From Atrichornis clamosus (Eukaryota > Chordata > Aves > Passeriformes > Menuridae), in contig WBMZ01003425.1 of the NCBI GenBank assembly GCA_013400975.1, forward strand, positions 614,493 through 678,492: a stretch of 64,000 nucleotides of DNA, written 5' to 3'. Shown here one piece after another: positions 40,301 to 54,372 of this stretch; position 1 is the first letter of the stretch; every line of letters begins with the position of its first letter. The notes under the pieces are model-generated. The model made no database searches and was not told the DNA's origin. It worked only from the letters and a program-made list of their open reading frames with translations. The position numbers were made by a program, and so were the translations under genes.

Positions 40301-43300
40301 GTTGCTAAGCCTCACCTTTAGATAGGCAAATCACACACCAATAAAGTCATGAGAGGATAACACTGGACAGTTTTGGCCAGCGGGTTCAAGCTTCCAAAGA
40401 TTACTCACTCACATTTTCCATAATTAGCACCAAGTTACATCAATATTCTCTTTCAAGACACAGAAGAAATTGCTCTTTTCTTTAGCTTCTTGCCTCCTTG
40501 GCAGGCAAGATCACCCCTTACATGGGCAAAATTCCTGCGTCAATGGAAGATTTTACAGAGCATATGAAACCAGGCACCACTGGAAAAAAAAATACCAATA
40601 TGAGTAGTATTTCTTTATTATCCATTCCCAGTCCCCATTCATCAGCGGACTGGTTATCTCTCCTCATGCCCTCACTGCAATATTCTTTCAGCCATGGACT
40701 GTAAACAAGCAGCCAGCTTTTTTAGCTGTGTAATTAGAAACCATTGTTTCTCTGTTTAATTTCTCCTTCTGTAACATAGCTCCCAGTCATTACCAGATGT
40801 CAATTGTTGCTCTTATTACTGACCCTGCTTTCTAGATACCTACTTACACTTATTATCCACTCTCATTTTTCCAAATAAGGACCTTCATGAGGACAAGAAT
40901 AGTAATTATCCCTACAACTGTGTATTAAATATTTCAACTTTAAAATTCAAATTGTAAGCAGTGAGAGAGCATAGGTTCAGATTTTTTTTTAAATATCTCC
41001 TTTATTACCTTGTCAAATGATTCAATAACAATGATATTTTTGCAGTCATATGAATGCTGATGTTTTATAACCTCTGATTTAGCTATTGCAGAAGGTTTAT
41101 TTCCTTGGATTGTCTCCAAAATTGCTTTTGGCTGTTCAACAAATTAAAAAGTTGTTTAAAAAAAACCAAACAAACAAAAGAAAGAAATCCTGGCTTAGCA
41201 CAGAATTGTGCTTACAACTTTTTTCTTAAAAGTTGTTATTCCCCTTGACTAAATATCATTAAAATTATATAAAACCTGTAATTTTTTTCTCCTGTAAGCA
41301 TCTCTTAATTATAAAGATTTCATTATCTTCTTTCTGTCACTATCATGGGGATATGGAGGATCCTACATAAAGAAAAAAAGTCATCTCATTACTTTCAGTG
41401 TTCATGACTTCCATCCTAGTGGTCCCTGATGTGTCAGCCAGAAGAAATGCATCACTTCTCTCCATCCAACAGCACCACCCATCAGTGCCCTCTCTCCACA
41501 TCTGCTTTGTTTGCCTGTCCCTTTGGTAAACTCTGTATTTCAGCATTTTACCTTCTGAAGGAGGCTCTGAAGAGCTGGTAGTGAGCCTGGAGGCACCATG
41601 GCAGGAGGGCAGGTAAAAGCAGCCCCACACTGGGGTGCCCTGGGAGGCAAGGCCAGCCCAGTAGCTACACACACACCCCTGATCCACAGAGGCATCTGAA
41701 CTTCCAGGTAAAAAATCCTTTCTTTAATATGCTCCTAGTATGGGTGAGTATGCTGAGCCAGCAATATTAATACTGGATATATCTAGAGAGGGAATTTAAT
41801 ATTGTTCTTCAATTTTTAAGTTAGTCATTCCTGTCAAACAAACCATTCACCATATGCTGATCTTTCACAGACAGGGGAATGTGACAGTAATACATTAAAA
41901 CGACCAGGTTATGTTTGTTACAGGCTTTAGACAGCAAATACTAACAAGCACAATTTTCTGCTCTGCACACAGCCCTCCACCAGGATTGACCTGGGGAACT
42001 GAAGAGATAATTGGATTTATTGTCCACCAGAGCCCACACTGAGAAGGTTATAATTAGTTATGAAGACGCAAATGTCTAAGCCCTCCTAGTACCATCTTGC
42101 ACAATCCATTGTGCAAGAGAGTGAAATCTCCTGAGGACAATTCATTTAAAACTTATTCACATTAGCAACACAGATGAAAGTACAGACAAAACTGTCAATG
42201 ATACCTGGTATATTATCCCATAAAATTTACCTCCCCACTTGTAGAACTGCACCATTTATTTTGGCTACAAATCACAATTGGTTAGAATTACCATTTCAAG
42301 ACAACATTAAATTCTCCTGTTCTGCCCTCATTTAACCTAAATGGTTTATACTGTGTATCATCAGCACAACAACACAAATTCGCCTCTATTTTTCTCTTCA
42401 ACAACAAAGGTGTTTGCTAGAGTCAAACCAGGACATGGCATGAATACTTATGAAAAAATCTATTCGCTTAAACAGGTACATTTATAGACTCATTTGTTTT
42501 TGTCAAAACTATTTGTACCTTTCATTCCAATTCCTAACCAGGACAGCTCTTTGCTGACTCAGAAGCTTGAATTTGCAATGCCTTTCCAACTGATCCCAGG
42601 CTGAAAACATATCAGTCCTGTATCAAAAACAAAAAAAAAGCCACAAAACCATCACCCCCCCCCAATTTTATTGAAATTTCTCCTGCAAGCTACCCGTGCA
42701 TCAGCCAAGAACAGTGCTCTCTCTGAGAGTTAGAAAGTAACATTGCAAAGATACACTCAGCTACATGCCAAACAAGTCAGTAACAATCTAGGAATTTAAA
42801 GCACATGAAGCCTGGCTTTGACGACAGGGCTGTAATTAAGCAATATCAGACATTTCATGACTCAGCAAATTAATTTTCCTTGAGTATTTTATTTCAGTGG
42901 CTATATTTACGTCAACAGATGAGAAAATCTCAGAAGTCATAATATCGATTAGTGCAGTCTAAATGAAGCACACAACAGAGGGGAAATCAACTCAACAACT
43001 TCCCTTCTATTTCCCTTACTTAAACCAGTTAACCCATTAATCAGCAAGTCAACAGCATTCTTGGCAAAAATCTCTGGGGTCGAATGTTTTGTATCAGGTG
43101 CACACACAGCAAGCCCCACAAAGCCAAAATGCAGGGCTTTGGGACCCTCCTACCCTCACACCTGCAGCCGCTGGCTCAGTGTGTGAGAAACCAGGCTTCT
43201 CCCTCCTCCCAGGGCAGGCAGCACCCCCCAGGTCGACAGAGAGCACCTGCAGCCATCCCACAGCCCAGACAGTGAAGAAAGATAATTTACAGCTTCAGTC

Positions 43301-46300
43301 AATACCAGAGGTGGCAGAATGGCTGAGCTGAGATGAAAAGGAAACTAAAACTCAGGCTTTCTAGTAATTTTTAATTTTTTTTCCATGATGTCAGGTAAAA
43401 GTGCAAGTTAGCAAAAGAAACCCTAATTAAAAACACTCCAGTTAGGGGATCCAGTACTGAAATTAAAAACACTAGCCAGGACAGCTTAGGACGTGTGAAA
43501 GGCTCCAGCCCATAATTCTAATGTCTCACCATAATGTCAGCCCCAACTCAGTCATAGTCATGCTTCAAAATGCAGAATCAGAGCAATTCCTCTTCCCCAA
43601 CCCTCCACGTGGGCTGGTGAGGATGTATCACATTCCTGCAGTATACAGCCTCTGGTCTTGTCCCAGTCCTCAGGTCCTGCAGTGTTACCAGCATTCTCAG
43701 AGGACCCAGACCCAATGTGACAGCTTGCAGGCAGCCTCGTTGCTTAGAGATGGAATCCCCTCCTTCTTATATCCTAAATAAACTCATTCTATGTCCAGTG
43801 TGCCCACAATAATTCCAAGGGAACAATAAACCCTAATAGTCCATCTCCAGTTTGGCCTTTAGCTACGCAGTCACAACCCCTGCAAGGCTCTGCTCTTTAG
43901 TGCTGCTGTAGAAGTTCTTAATCCCTTTTTCCTTCCAAGTACACTTATCAAGGCATGGAAAGAATAAAGCAGAACAAGTTCCTGTTAAAGCTTGGGGGAT
44001 TTTTGACCCAACCAAACAGCAGATCTACTTTGAGCTGCAGGGGCTCTTCCCTCCTGTCTCCTTTGATGAAATGGAGATCCCCATGTGGAGACTGGCCAAG
44101 TGAGCACCCAGCAACTTTGTGCAAAATGGTCTGGAGATCGTGTGCATCTAACAGGCAGGGGTTGTGTACATGTAATCTCTTCACTTTCAGTTCCTAAGTG
44201 GCCTGTTCTGAATACCAATCAATGAAAAACAGAGGAAGGAATTATTCATATGGGCCTTCTCACAACCAAGAAGCTATAGGTTCAGAAAGCACTGGGTCAG
44301 AAGGCAGACTACACTGAGCTTTCAGCTTCTTCCAGCTACAAATCCTGTGATTAAATTAATGCTGTGCCCACTTTTGTCACACAGTTAGGCACCCATCAAT
44401 CTCAGCCTCCCCCCAGAAAGTCCACTTCCCTCAGGGTGCCCCCGGAGAGCAGCTCCCCATGCACAACATCAGCCACTCCTGGCAGGACTGCAGTGCTGTT
44501 TGCGGGCTGTTTGAGAGACACAACCACTGTCCCAGCTATTGCCACTCACTGTTCAGTCCCCCACCACTCCCATCCTGTCTGCATAATTAAAAATCTGTCA
44601 CCTTCTCTGACTTGGCCAGCAACTGGCAGCTCTCTCAGGATAGTGCTCAGCAGACATAGGACTTTAACAGATGGCAAGACAATGACACAGTTCAAAATCT
44701 AAATGTGACACCACAAGATGAGAGCGGTGCACATTTGGTAAAAATCTCAATGCAAAATATGACAACTGTGGAATCAATAAGGCATAGCTGAAAAAATAAA
44801 TTAAGTTTATCTCTCATACAGTAGGGAGTGGGTGCAGTTTTTTGAAGGACGAAAATAATAGGCTTACTTCTCCAGAATGTTGCAGTTCCTGTAGGACTAC
44901 TTTACATGTTTCCCATTTCCCTACTAATGATGCAGCAAAGCAATACTAGTCAGTAAATAGCTCTGCACAGTACATACCAGGCACTGAGAATTAAAAGATG
45001 TAGTACACAGATTTCATTCAAGTAGTCATGCTTCACATACCATCAGCTGTTTCTTAGAGAGGTAATGTACCACAGCTGAAAATGAGGACTAAAACTGTCT
45101 TAAATGTGCTCTGATTTTGCACCTTGATGCTTTGCTGAAAGTGAAAGCATGCATAAAAACATTAAGTAATTGGATCATCTATCACTATCAATATTCAGAG
45201 AAGACAGGCTGAAAAAAAAAGACTAGGGAATTTCTGAGATCAAATCAGGATAACTCAAAAGAAAAGCTCTAAAATTAATTTGAAAAACAATATCAAGATT
45301 TCTTCTCTTATTTATCAGCTTGTTAACTCAAAAGTGTTTAAAATACCAGCACATCACAAACACAGTTCTCCCTACATAGCCTACACCTTTGGTTCTTGAA
45401 CTTTTTGATAACCAACCAGTGCACCGTAAGACGGACAAGTACCTAAACAAAATGTGAGAGATTTCCACAGAAAACACTAAAAAAGCATTACATATTTCAG
45501 CACTTAAACCATGTATCAGATCTCCTCTCTGTCTGGAACTAGAGACAAAAAGCACCACAGCAATTACTTTTCATCCAGCTCTGGGGTTTGCTGCTGCTGT
45601 TTGTCACCATCTGAGAGAGGCACTAAATCACCCAGACCATGCAACAACAGTAAGAAAGTTATCATGTAGGATTTATTACCTATGTTCCCATAAAAACTTC
45701 TGGGCTATTCATGAGGTAACAGAGAAAGATAGCAAATATAGAGATACAGACAAGTAGAGCACCGTGTCCTTGTCCCAAGGGAAAGCCATGTCATGCCATT
45801 TTATGTCATTTTAGTTTATTCAGGGAGTGAATATGCTTCCTTGGAACAAAAAATTCTGGTCAAGAATCATGGACTTGGATTTCGCTTGAACACATTTTAT
45901 ATGGACTTTTGAAAATGCAGCTGAAGTACTGACCACATGTTACTCTTCCCCAAGAGGGTTTATCACAGCAGCACCTATGGACCAGGAAAGGATCAGACAC
46001 CACCATGCAAGGAGAGAGAGAACAGGTATGGAGGGATCTGTGGGGGAAACTGTGAAGGATGTTGGTAATGGATGGAACAGCAACTGCAGGGCAGCAGAAA
46101 GTACAGGAGAGACTTCTTATTTATTGACAGCTGTTGCTCTAGCTGTTACACAGCTTGCACAGAAGCCGTTGTAGACAGTCTCCCTTGAATGAAGGATGGC
46201 CTCAGATCCAGTTTGCTTCTTTCTAGTCCAAGGCACAGCACATTCAAGACAGACTGGATGTTGCCTTCGTGAAATATTTAGCTTCAGTTTTATGTCAGAA

Positions 46301-49300
46301 AAGGTAACAGCAACAAGGAACCCCTATTGCACAGGAACCATGCAGCTCAAGCTATCAGACAGCATTTCCTCCCCACTCCATGGCTCAGCCTCCACAGGCC
46401 CACTGGCTCTATCCAAGATTACTGCTGGATCTTGAAATTAGTTTCTGAAAACTGATGGTGCCCTGAAGTACTGGGATTAACCAGGCCCCTCTGATTCTCA
46501 CATTAGGGCCATGTACTCTGAAGGACATGGGTCAGTTACATCGTCTTTTAACTGATTTCCCTGGCCACATGCACTCTGTGCTCCCAGGGCACCTGGACAC
46601 CCAGGCTCTCTCCATTTCCTCCCCAGGAAAGACAGCTTCCCCAAAAAGTCCTTCTAGAGTACTGTAAACTCAGTTAAACTGCATGAGAGCAAATAATTGA
46701 AACAGATTCCACACAGCATTCAGAAATCAACCCTTAACTACAAATTGGCAACATCAAAAAGGTCACCAAAGAACCATAAAGAACAGATTACAAAAGATTA
46801 GAGTGTTTAAATTGTTTAGATCTGTTTTGACAGAACTTCTTCCAACCCTCCATCACAAAAAATCTGGGGCAGTTGCTGCTATAATTTTCTCAAGTTTATC
46901 ATGTATTGACTCCTACTTCCTGAAGCTCTTCATGCTTGCATTCACCCACACTATCCACAAAATTTGTTCTGCAAACTCTAAATCCATAGAACAAAAGTTT
47001 TTTCAGGGCATTATTCCCAAAGTATCATAAAGGTGTTTTGCATCCTCTCCCTAGTAGAAGCCTTAGAATAATATAGAGGAAAAACTACAGAAAAAAAATA
47101 AATGTGCACGTGATGAAAAAAAGGAAGACAGTTCCTTAAGTCCCAAATTCACCAATGCACCTACCCAGGGGCCTAACTTCAGGAAGAAAGAGGGCCTTGA
47201 GAGCTATTTCAAGTCTGATGAATCAAGGTCCTACATACACAGGTTTCTTCCATTTTCCTTTCAGAGATGTAATTTCTCTGAAGTTCCATGATATTTAAGT
47301 ATTCAGCAGCAGAGATTCAGTTCACAAAACAAGCTGAAAAAGCATCAGTAAATTCAAACTTTTCATAATGTTTACCTCTATTTAATTTTCAAAATACACA
47401 GAATGCCAAATCCTACTTGCTTTTCATATGCAATTAATCCTACCAAAATCCTTTGGGACTACTTCTGAAAGTAAAATGAGCAGGATTTCGTTTTTAATCC
47501 AACACCGGCAGGAAAGGAAAATATGATACAGTGTTTTATCCCCAGCAAAGAACCCTGGCACTAAATCCTCCTGAGTGAGTAAAGCGTCAGTGTGTATTCT
47601 GCAGCTAATCTGGCAACACAGCAATTTTCTCTTTGTAATGTCTATTTTTGCCCAAATGACTATATAGAGACAGATGGTCACACCAAAGGAGAACAGTTCT
47701 GGAAAGAAGTCTCCTTCCCTGAGGAATACTTCACAAGATCAGTCTGGGGACTGCCAAAGCAAGATCTTTTGCCAGGCAGCTGAATCACAACACACTGAAC
47801 ACCTTCAGGTTCTGGCTTCTGTATCACATTCTTACCTTCTAATAAATATAGCGCTGAGGGGAATAGAACAAAAAGACACTTCTGTGACTGGATAGGGCTT
47901 TGAATGCTAATGACTGGATATTGAGACTCATTTCAAGTTTTTATCATCTGAGGAAAGCTTTTCTGGCTGCATTTTCTCCATCCGTAGGAGTATGCCCGAG
48001 GTTACTGATTATCTGGGATCTCATCATCAAGTTTTCAAGAAAGATACTTGTTTCTTTCAGGCTGCAATGGCTCAAGAAAATAAAGTTTCTAAAACAGAGT
48101 TCATACAAGTCTGATTTCAGCCAAGGGTTTTAATCCCCCTCATAATTTTCCACTGTGTTCTGACACCAATTAACAGGGCCTTCTTTCTTTAAAACAAATG
48201 AGAAAATGAGGAATGTTAGAGTTATATATGAAAATACACGCAATAGTATTGCAACCCATATATTTTTTATTTGAATGCTGAGTTTTCCCTTATCTGAAAT
48301 TTCAATATGCAAAAAATATTTTTGATCATCAACAAAAAATTCAGCTTAAAAACCTCCGGGGCTGTCAGGTAGTAAGAGTGATTTTTCAGCAATGAGATTA
48401 AATCAAGTGCTGCTGTGATCAACACAGTGAAGAGTTGCCAGTTTTAATTCTGATTAACTCAAATTTCAGAATTAAAAATGGATTTAGAATAGTGAAAGTC
48501 TTCTTACCTTTGATCTGTTTTGCCTGTCTGCGGACTAAATAAGACATCACTTCTTTCAGGCATTCCTTCTTGGGTGAAATACATTCTTCATAAGCTTGAG
48601 GGCTAAGAAAAAAAGTTTTAATTTGCATTTTAAAACACCAGATTACATTTCATCCTACAAATCATAAAATCTGCAAGTTTGGAATCACAAAATATATGTG
48701 CTATATCCTCAGTGAATAGCTTGGGAACATTTCAGCTCTTTTGTCCTGTGTCCCTAGTGACAACAAACATAAAGTTTTCAGTGCTAAATTTGGTTTCTTA
48801 CTAGACTTACACTGCTTTGTTAGGATTTCCAAATTTCATAAGCAGAGAGTTTCTGAAACGTGGCTTAAGGGAAAAATCACATAGCTACAAAATGTTAATA
48901 CATTTAAGAACTAAAGGATTACTGACAATTTAACTGCAACAGAAGAAGCAGAAATAAGTAAGATGTCCAACACCCTTGGCATTCACCTAGCAAAACAACA
49001 GCCAACTTCTTGTTTGCATGGGAGCTGCTTTATTCCCAGCTGGGTGTTCAGGGTCAGACCAACAGAGCCACTCGTTACTGAATGGCACCGAGTCTGACTT
49101 GCGCCACACTGGTTTCCATCGGGCACACACATCAACAGTTCCATCTGACTTCTGTCTCATGACAGAACCTGGCCCTAGAGGCCTCAGTCAGTGACACAAA
49201 CCTATCCAGAAAGAGAGAGGGAAAGAATGAATTAAAGGAACTCTGCTGGTTTCAGAGCCGGGAAAATACAATTGAAATGACATTAAAATGTACTATAGAA

Positions 49301-50149
49301 TTCTAAGATAAAATTAATTGCTTCAGTAAGCCTCAGCTTCAGTGTTTTACTATGCATGGAAAAGTTGGAAGAGGTGGAATGTACTCCTTGTGATCAGGTG
49401 GACCACTTTAGAGAGGACTCAGAAAAGCTGAGCAACTTGAGTAAAATTACCAAGGGAAGAAAAGCCAGGAAAAAAATTCAGGTCTGCTGACTTGTAGCTG
49501 TCTACTCACCACTTAGCTATTGCATGTAATGTGTGGGAAGGGAAATGGCATATTGCATTTGGGATGTCATAATGTACTCCTACAAAGGTAAATGATTCAT
49601 AAAACTCCATGGCAGTGAACACTTTCCTGCATCTATGATCAGCTATGTTTAAACATTTAAGACAGTGGCACCACTCACTTTCAAGTCACAGTTCTCATGA
49701 ACGAAGAACATTCAAGGTGATTTTCTTGGCTTGTTAAAAGCAGCAGATGCCCATCAGTTGAGATCTGCTTTGACAGATTTTAATTCCTTCACAGGTTTTT
49801 TTTAATGTGTTTATCTTTTTTATAATGCTGTCTATCTCACTTCTCTTAAAAGCACAGTCCTAATCATGATGCATTCGTAGTAGCCAGGGACTTATCTGCT
49901 CACTAAAGATTTAGAAAGAGAAAACATCGTGAATGAACTGGCAAATTCTAAATCCAAATAAATGTGAACAGTGAAGGTTATTTTCTTTCTGCAAAGCATG
50001 CAGGAAGAAGTTAGAGGTATTGAAAAAGACAGTTAGTTACAAAAGAAACAAAGTAGACATACAGGGTATATCCATCCCTCTATTGAATACTGCAGGAATT
50101 TGTCATCATGTCATCCCACAAACCAGACAAGAGTAATAGATGCAAGAAG
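37346..50149. other. Intergenic, AT-rich, no recognised gene
   Basis: There are only scattered short frames apart from the exon-shaped segment at 48508-48602. The 149-codon minus-strand frame ending at 37810 lies opposite a purine-rich strand and is probably compositional. A C-run is at about 42653-42663. Confidence 0.5.
48508..48602 (-). other. Exon-shaped segment with strong splice sites
   Basis: On the minus strand a pyrimidine-rich acceptor (CTTTTTTTCTTAG) is followed by 95 nt and the consensus donor AAAG|GTAAGA. One frame is open throughout (after one leading base: PQAYEECISPKKECLKEV...). The other two frames contain stops. The product is unknown and I could not link it to a neighbouring exon by phase. 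It could be a lncRNA exon, a relic, or a chance pairing of splice-like sequences. Confidence 0.25.
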
Positions 50150-50455
50150 GAGCAACAAAGACGCTCAGAGGCCTTCCTACATAACAGGGTAACAGATTAG
50201 GACCCTTTGGTCTAGAAAACAGGTAACTAGAGGTCCACAACACTGCAAACGCTACAAAGAGAATTATTAATTCAGCTTCCTGCAATACCAGAACTACAGA
50301 AAACCCAACAGTTTCAAACCCAAATTACAAAGTTCTTCCTCACAATAACCAATTAAACAGGAGTGTTTATCACCGTGTTACATTTGAGAAATGAAAGTAT
50401 AGAGGGATTCAGAATTAGATTTGATACACTCATAGAAGACTGATTCCAAAGAAAT
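50150..50455 (+). mobile_element. Ancient CR1-like LINE fragment (plus strand)
   Basis: The block order and wording follow the old amniote CR1 subfamilies common in turtles, crocodilians and birds. Blocks resemble 'gactgtttagtctagaaaag' (50203-50220), 'actaagaggtctacaa' (50226-50242), 'ataacacaagaactaggggtcacccaa' (about 50283-50311), 'gtttaaaacaaacaaaaggaagtacttcttcacaca' (about 50311-50348) and 'gggttcaaaaaagaattagataagttcat' (about 50404-50436). Divergence is high with several indels, so edges are approximate. The call rests on pattern memory of the consensus and not on an alignment. Confidence 0.6.
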
Positions 50456-53306
50456 CCCTAAATTACTGACTGTTTGAATTTAGGAAGAAAAACCATGGAA
50501 AAGGGCACTCAGATGGTTTGTTATTCTTCTCTGAAAGGGTCTGCTATACTGGCCATCACAGTACAAGGTAAAATGGACTTTAGATACAAACCAGCACAAA
50601 GGTTTCTCAGTCTAAAGGCTTTAAAGGTTTTGAGAATTGGACTCAGCAGGATTGTCATGAAAAGTGAAAAACTATTAACAAATTTTGGAGAAACAGATTA
50701 AACTCATGTAATGAAGCAGATTTAAAGGACTGCCCAAAAAAATATGCAGTTTGGGAGAAGTAGTTTAACAAAAGTTGGCATATCCTTAGAAAATAGGGAG
50801 AATACCATTTATATGTTCCTTATATGACCAGGTTCAAACAGATTTCATATGATACAATAATAAAACAAATTGAACTGCAAGCAGACCATAATGATCACTA
50901 GAAAAACTTGCACTATTGTTTCATTAAGGCACTATTTTTCTATCAACACAGGAAGTGAATAAATTTGTCCTTTACCCTGCTCAAGCACCTTTAGTTTGAC
51001 CTAGGAATGCCTCCCGTGTTCACAGCTGGATGCTTTTAACAGAACATGAATTCTGAGTATCTGCTATAGAAATCCTTCAAGAGTCAGTAAAAGCAATTTT
51101 CAGGAAGCCATCTCCTTTCTTTTCAAAACAATTGAACCTACAGCAGCTGTAAAAAGTGAAGAATGCTTCCTGTCACCTTTATATGACAGCTTTCTGACAG
51201 CATCAGTGACAAAACCTGGCATACAATCTCCTCCCAAGTCAACACCAGACAAGGAAGTAGACATCCATGGAGAAAAAGCACAAGTTCTTTAAAAGTAGCA
51301 GCACAGTATTCCCCAGATATCCTGGGGATGATCTGTATGAGGCATCCCAAGAAGTAGCAAGGCTATGCCCTAAAGAAATCTGGATTAAAACATGCTTTGT
51401 GCATAGAACATTCTAAATGTATTCCTAGCTCAAGGATAAATACTGTTTCTTTCTAAATATCACACATGAATTAGGATCACATTATGATATCTGTATCTTC
51501 TATTTCAAAAGAAAGATTCTCCACAGAGATCCCCAGAAGCTGAATACAGCTAATCAAATTAACCTTGAATGCCTTTCCATCTGTACCCAGCACAACTAAC
51601 CAAACAGAGAAGGCAGGAGCAGCCCAGGGGACCAGCTGAGCTGGTTCTTTCTGACTTCCAAACCCACCAACAGTTTGTTTGGCTTGTTATAATAAAATAA
51701 GCTGTCTGTACAGCCAAGTCTGAAGACTGCATGGTTCAGGTCTGCCACCTTTATGTAACAAGCTAAACCTGTGTGGCCTGTACTATTCTACCCCCAAGTT
51801 TTGTGTCAGGAAGTAGAAAAAGCTGGAATACACAGGGATCTGAAGGGCAGTCTCAAGGCCAGTGCCGGGAATGGCCAGCAATTGTCGTACATGAGAAAAC
51901 CATTTGGTCATTCCATGCTTCCCCCAAGCAATTCTTCAGAGTCAGTTTCTGCAGTGAGGTTGAATGAAAATACTTCCTTCTGCAGGAGCTTGTATAAACA
52001 GAGATACTCTAACCAACCTCACTTCAGCACAAGGGAGAATTTCTGGCAGCTTTTCATTTCATCAAGTACTAAGAAATCTCTCAAATTCTCCACTCAGGAA
52101 TCACTTCAGTCAAGTTGATTACCAAAGCAATTCTCTTAATTTGCAAGTTTAGTGCAGTGTGGAGCCTACAGAAAACAACACCTGTAAACAAGATTCTTTT
52201 TTTAATTATGGAGAGGCCTCTGCCTTGATTCCCAGTGATAATTTGTGGATGCACAATATTGTTGCCTTATAAATAACACACATATTTCCATTCAGGAGTC
52301 TGTTCCCAGTACTGAAACAATGTCACTAATAAACCTCACTGCTTGTAGAGCTAAAGCTGACATCTCCCCTTACTCAGGATATACCTGTATTGCCATATAT
52401 ATGTGTGTAAGACAAAATGTTGTCCAAGTACTTTTCAAAGGTGAAGAAATAGCTGTTTAAGAAATGAGTGACTTCACCAAATAAAATACGAAAAATCTAA
52501 GGTAGTAGGGAAAGGGTAACACAAATCAACCCAAAACCAGCAAAAAATGTCTTCCAATGCAGCTACCTCCACAAATCCTTACTTTTACCTCTTTTCCTAC
52601 CCAATCGCATGAAATGCTGCTTGTTCAAAATGAATAAAACAAATTTCTCTGCATATGGTCTTTTTAAATTGAGATCTAAAAATAGACAGCCAACAAGCTG
52701 GCTTAAACAATTTTATCAGTGGTTGATTTATTTCAGCTTTCTGCTCTCTCTGGTCCCAATTCAGTGCAACCCATAAATAAGTTAGGCTGGTGAAGGAGAT
52801 TGAATTTTTGAGGGCAGAACAGTAATTGAGGAATTGAACAGCCTGGAGGGTGAAATATCTTCTCCTGGGACATAAGCCTTTGGACCTATTAGCAGCTGTC
52901 TATTGCTTTTCCAGCCATGGACACCTATGACCACATCAACACATGGAACTGATTTACGTTTGTGCCGCACACAATCAGATCTCCTACGTGTGCTGGGCTC
53001 CACCGTGCTGCTGCTCTAAAGTAAGAATGTCTCAAATACCTCTGACTAAAAATTAGGGTCTCTCAAAACCATGTGAAGGCCCAATTTCCTGTGAAGAAAA
53101 GCTGCACCAGCTTAGCACAGTTTGATTGTACAGAATGCTGTATTTTTCACTTTTTCCACTAGCATTTGTAAAGACTGCAAGTGAAGCCTGAGAGAAGGAA
53201 TTTGCACTTTTTTCTTAAAAACAAAACAAACAAGCAAAGCCAAAACCCCACCATCACCCGCCATTTTTTCGGTCGTTCCCTCAGGATCAAACTTTGAGAA
53301 GAAAAC

Positions 53307-53786
53307 ATGAGACTCCACAGACAACTGAATAAACAACAGATTGCAAAACCAACCCCTGACCAAAGGCAAAAAGAAGTACCTCCAGCCTTGCTCTGCATGA
53401 AGACAAGGAAAAGGACAGGCCTGCGGAGGATTTCTGCTCTCCGTGAGGCACCGGGGCTGTTTTGGGGCACCTTTGAGGGCTTTCACCTCAGGACCACACC
53501 CCACCTGCCAGGGGCTCGCTGGGAGCTGCCCTATCCCTGCTCCTCCACCCGTGAGGACCCACGTCTGAATCACAGCTGGAAACAGAAAAATAGTCACCAC
53601 CTTCCCAGCCTCACAAACTCAGCATCCCACAAAACCTACGCGAACGCTATTTCTAAGGATGGCGTCATCGGAGTGGGCCACAGGCTTCCCAGAAGTGACA
53701 GAAATGGCTCCCCACACACCTTCCTTGAGCAGCCAGGTTTTGAAGTTACAGTGACAATTACACACCAAAAAAAGAGTGAAACTTGA
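53307..53786 (+). CDS. Candidate ORF, 159 aa, unrecognised
   Basis: The ATG at 53307 has A at -3 and opens 159 codons to TGA. The product is Arg/Lys-rich with no signal peptide, membrane segment or familiar motif. The opposite strand over 53112-53600 is open for a similar length but starts at a GTG. A GC-rich block (about 53380-53560) raises the chance of such frames. It may well be accidental. Confidence 0.12.
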   Translation: MRLHRQLNKQQIAKPTPDQRQKEVPPALLCMKTRKRTGLRRISALREAPGLFWGTFEGFHLRTTPHLPGARWELPYPCSSTREDPRLNHSWKQKNSHHLPSLTNSASHKTYANAISKDGVIGVGHRLPRSDRNGSPHTFLEQPGFEVTVTITHQKKSET

Positions 53787-54356
53787 TTAAAAGTCTAAAG
53801 GGATCTAGGGAAAGATCTAAAGTCCCTGGGGGCTCAGGACAGGGCTGGAAGCCCCTGCTCAGGGCTCTGGGACACAAGGAACTCAGGCTGGAAGTGAGGG
53901 AGCAGCCAAAACATATTAGCACAAGGTTAACCTTCTCCTCAAAGAAAAGCCAGTGTTTAGCTTGAAATCCCTAATATATGGATTAAAAATGGAAAGGAGG
54001 AAATATGAGAAAGAGCCACTTCCTAAATCACTATTAAAATCCACATTTCCACCTTTCACAGTCTGTAAAAAAAACAAACCAGACAAAAACAACACATACA
54101 TCTGGTTTTGTTTTGTAAGAAAAGATGACAGCAACTGTAACTGAAACGCATTTCTTAAAAATTGGTTTTGACTGTCACATTTGTTGTGATCTAGCCCATA
54201 AGAGTTTGTTTTGAAGAAAGGCTCCTGATGGCATAAACTAAACACACAAAATGGCAAGAGTTTGTTAGATCTGATATATGCCAAGAAGACAGACTGTATA
54301 ATGGAATTTAGCAGTACTAGTTATTCATAAATAATTCTTCTGATTAAATATTCACA

Positions 54357-54372
54357 CATCATCATCATCATT
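54357..54372. repeat. Short (ATC)n microsatellite
   Basis: CATCATCATCATCATT, about five units. Confidence 0.75.

Noticed and set aside
53112..53600. Minus-strand 162-codon open frame
   Set aside because: It begins at GTG and has an ATG only near residue 113, in a region open on both strands because of composition.
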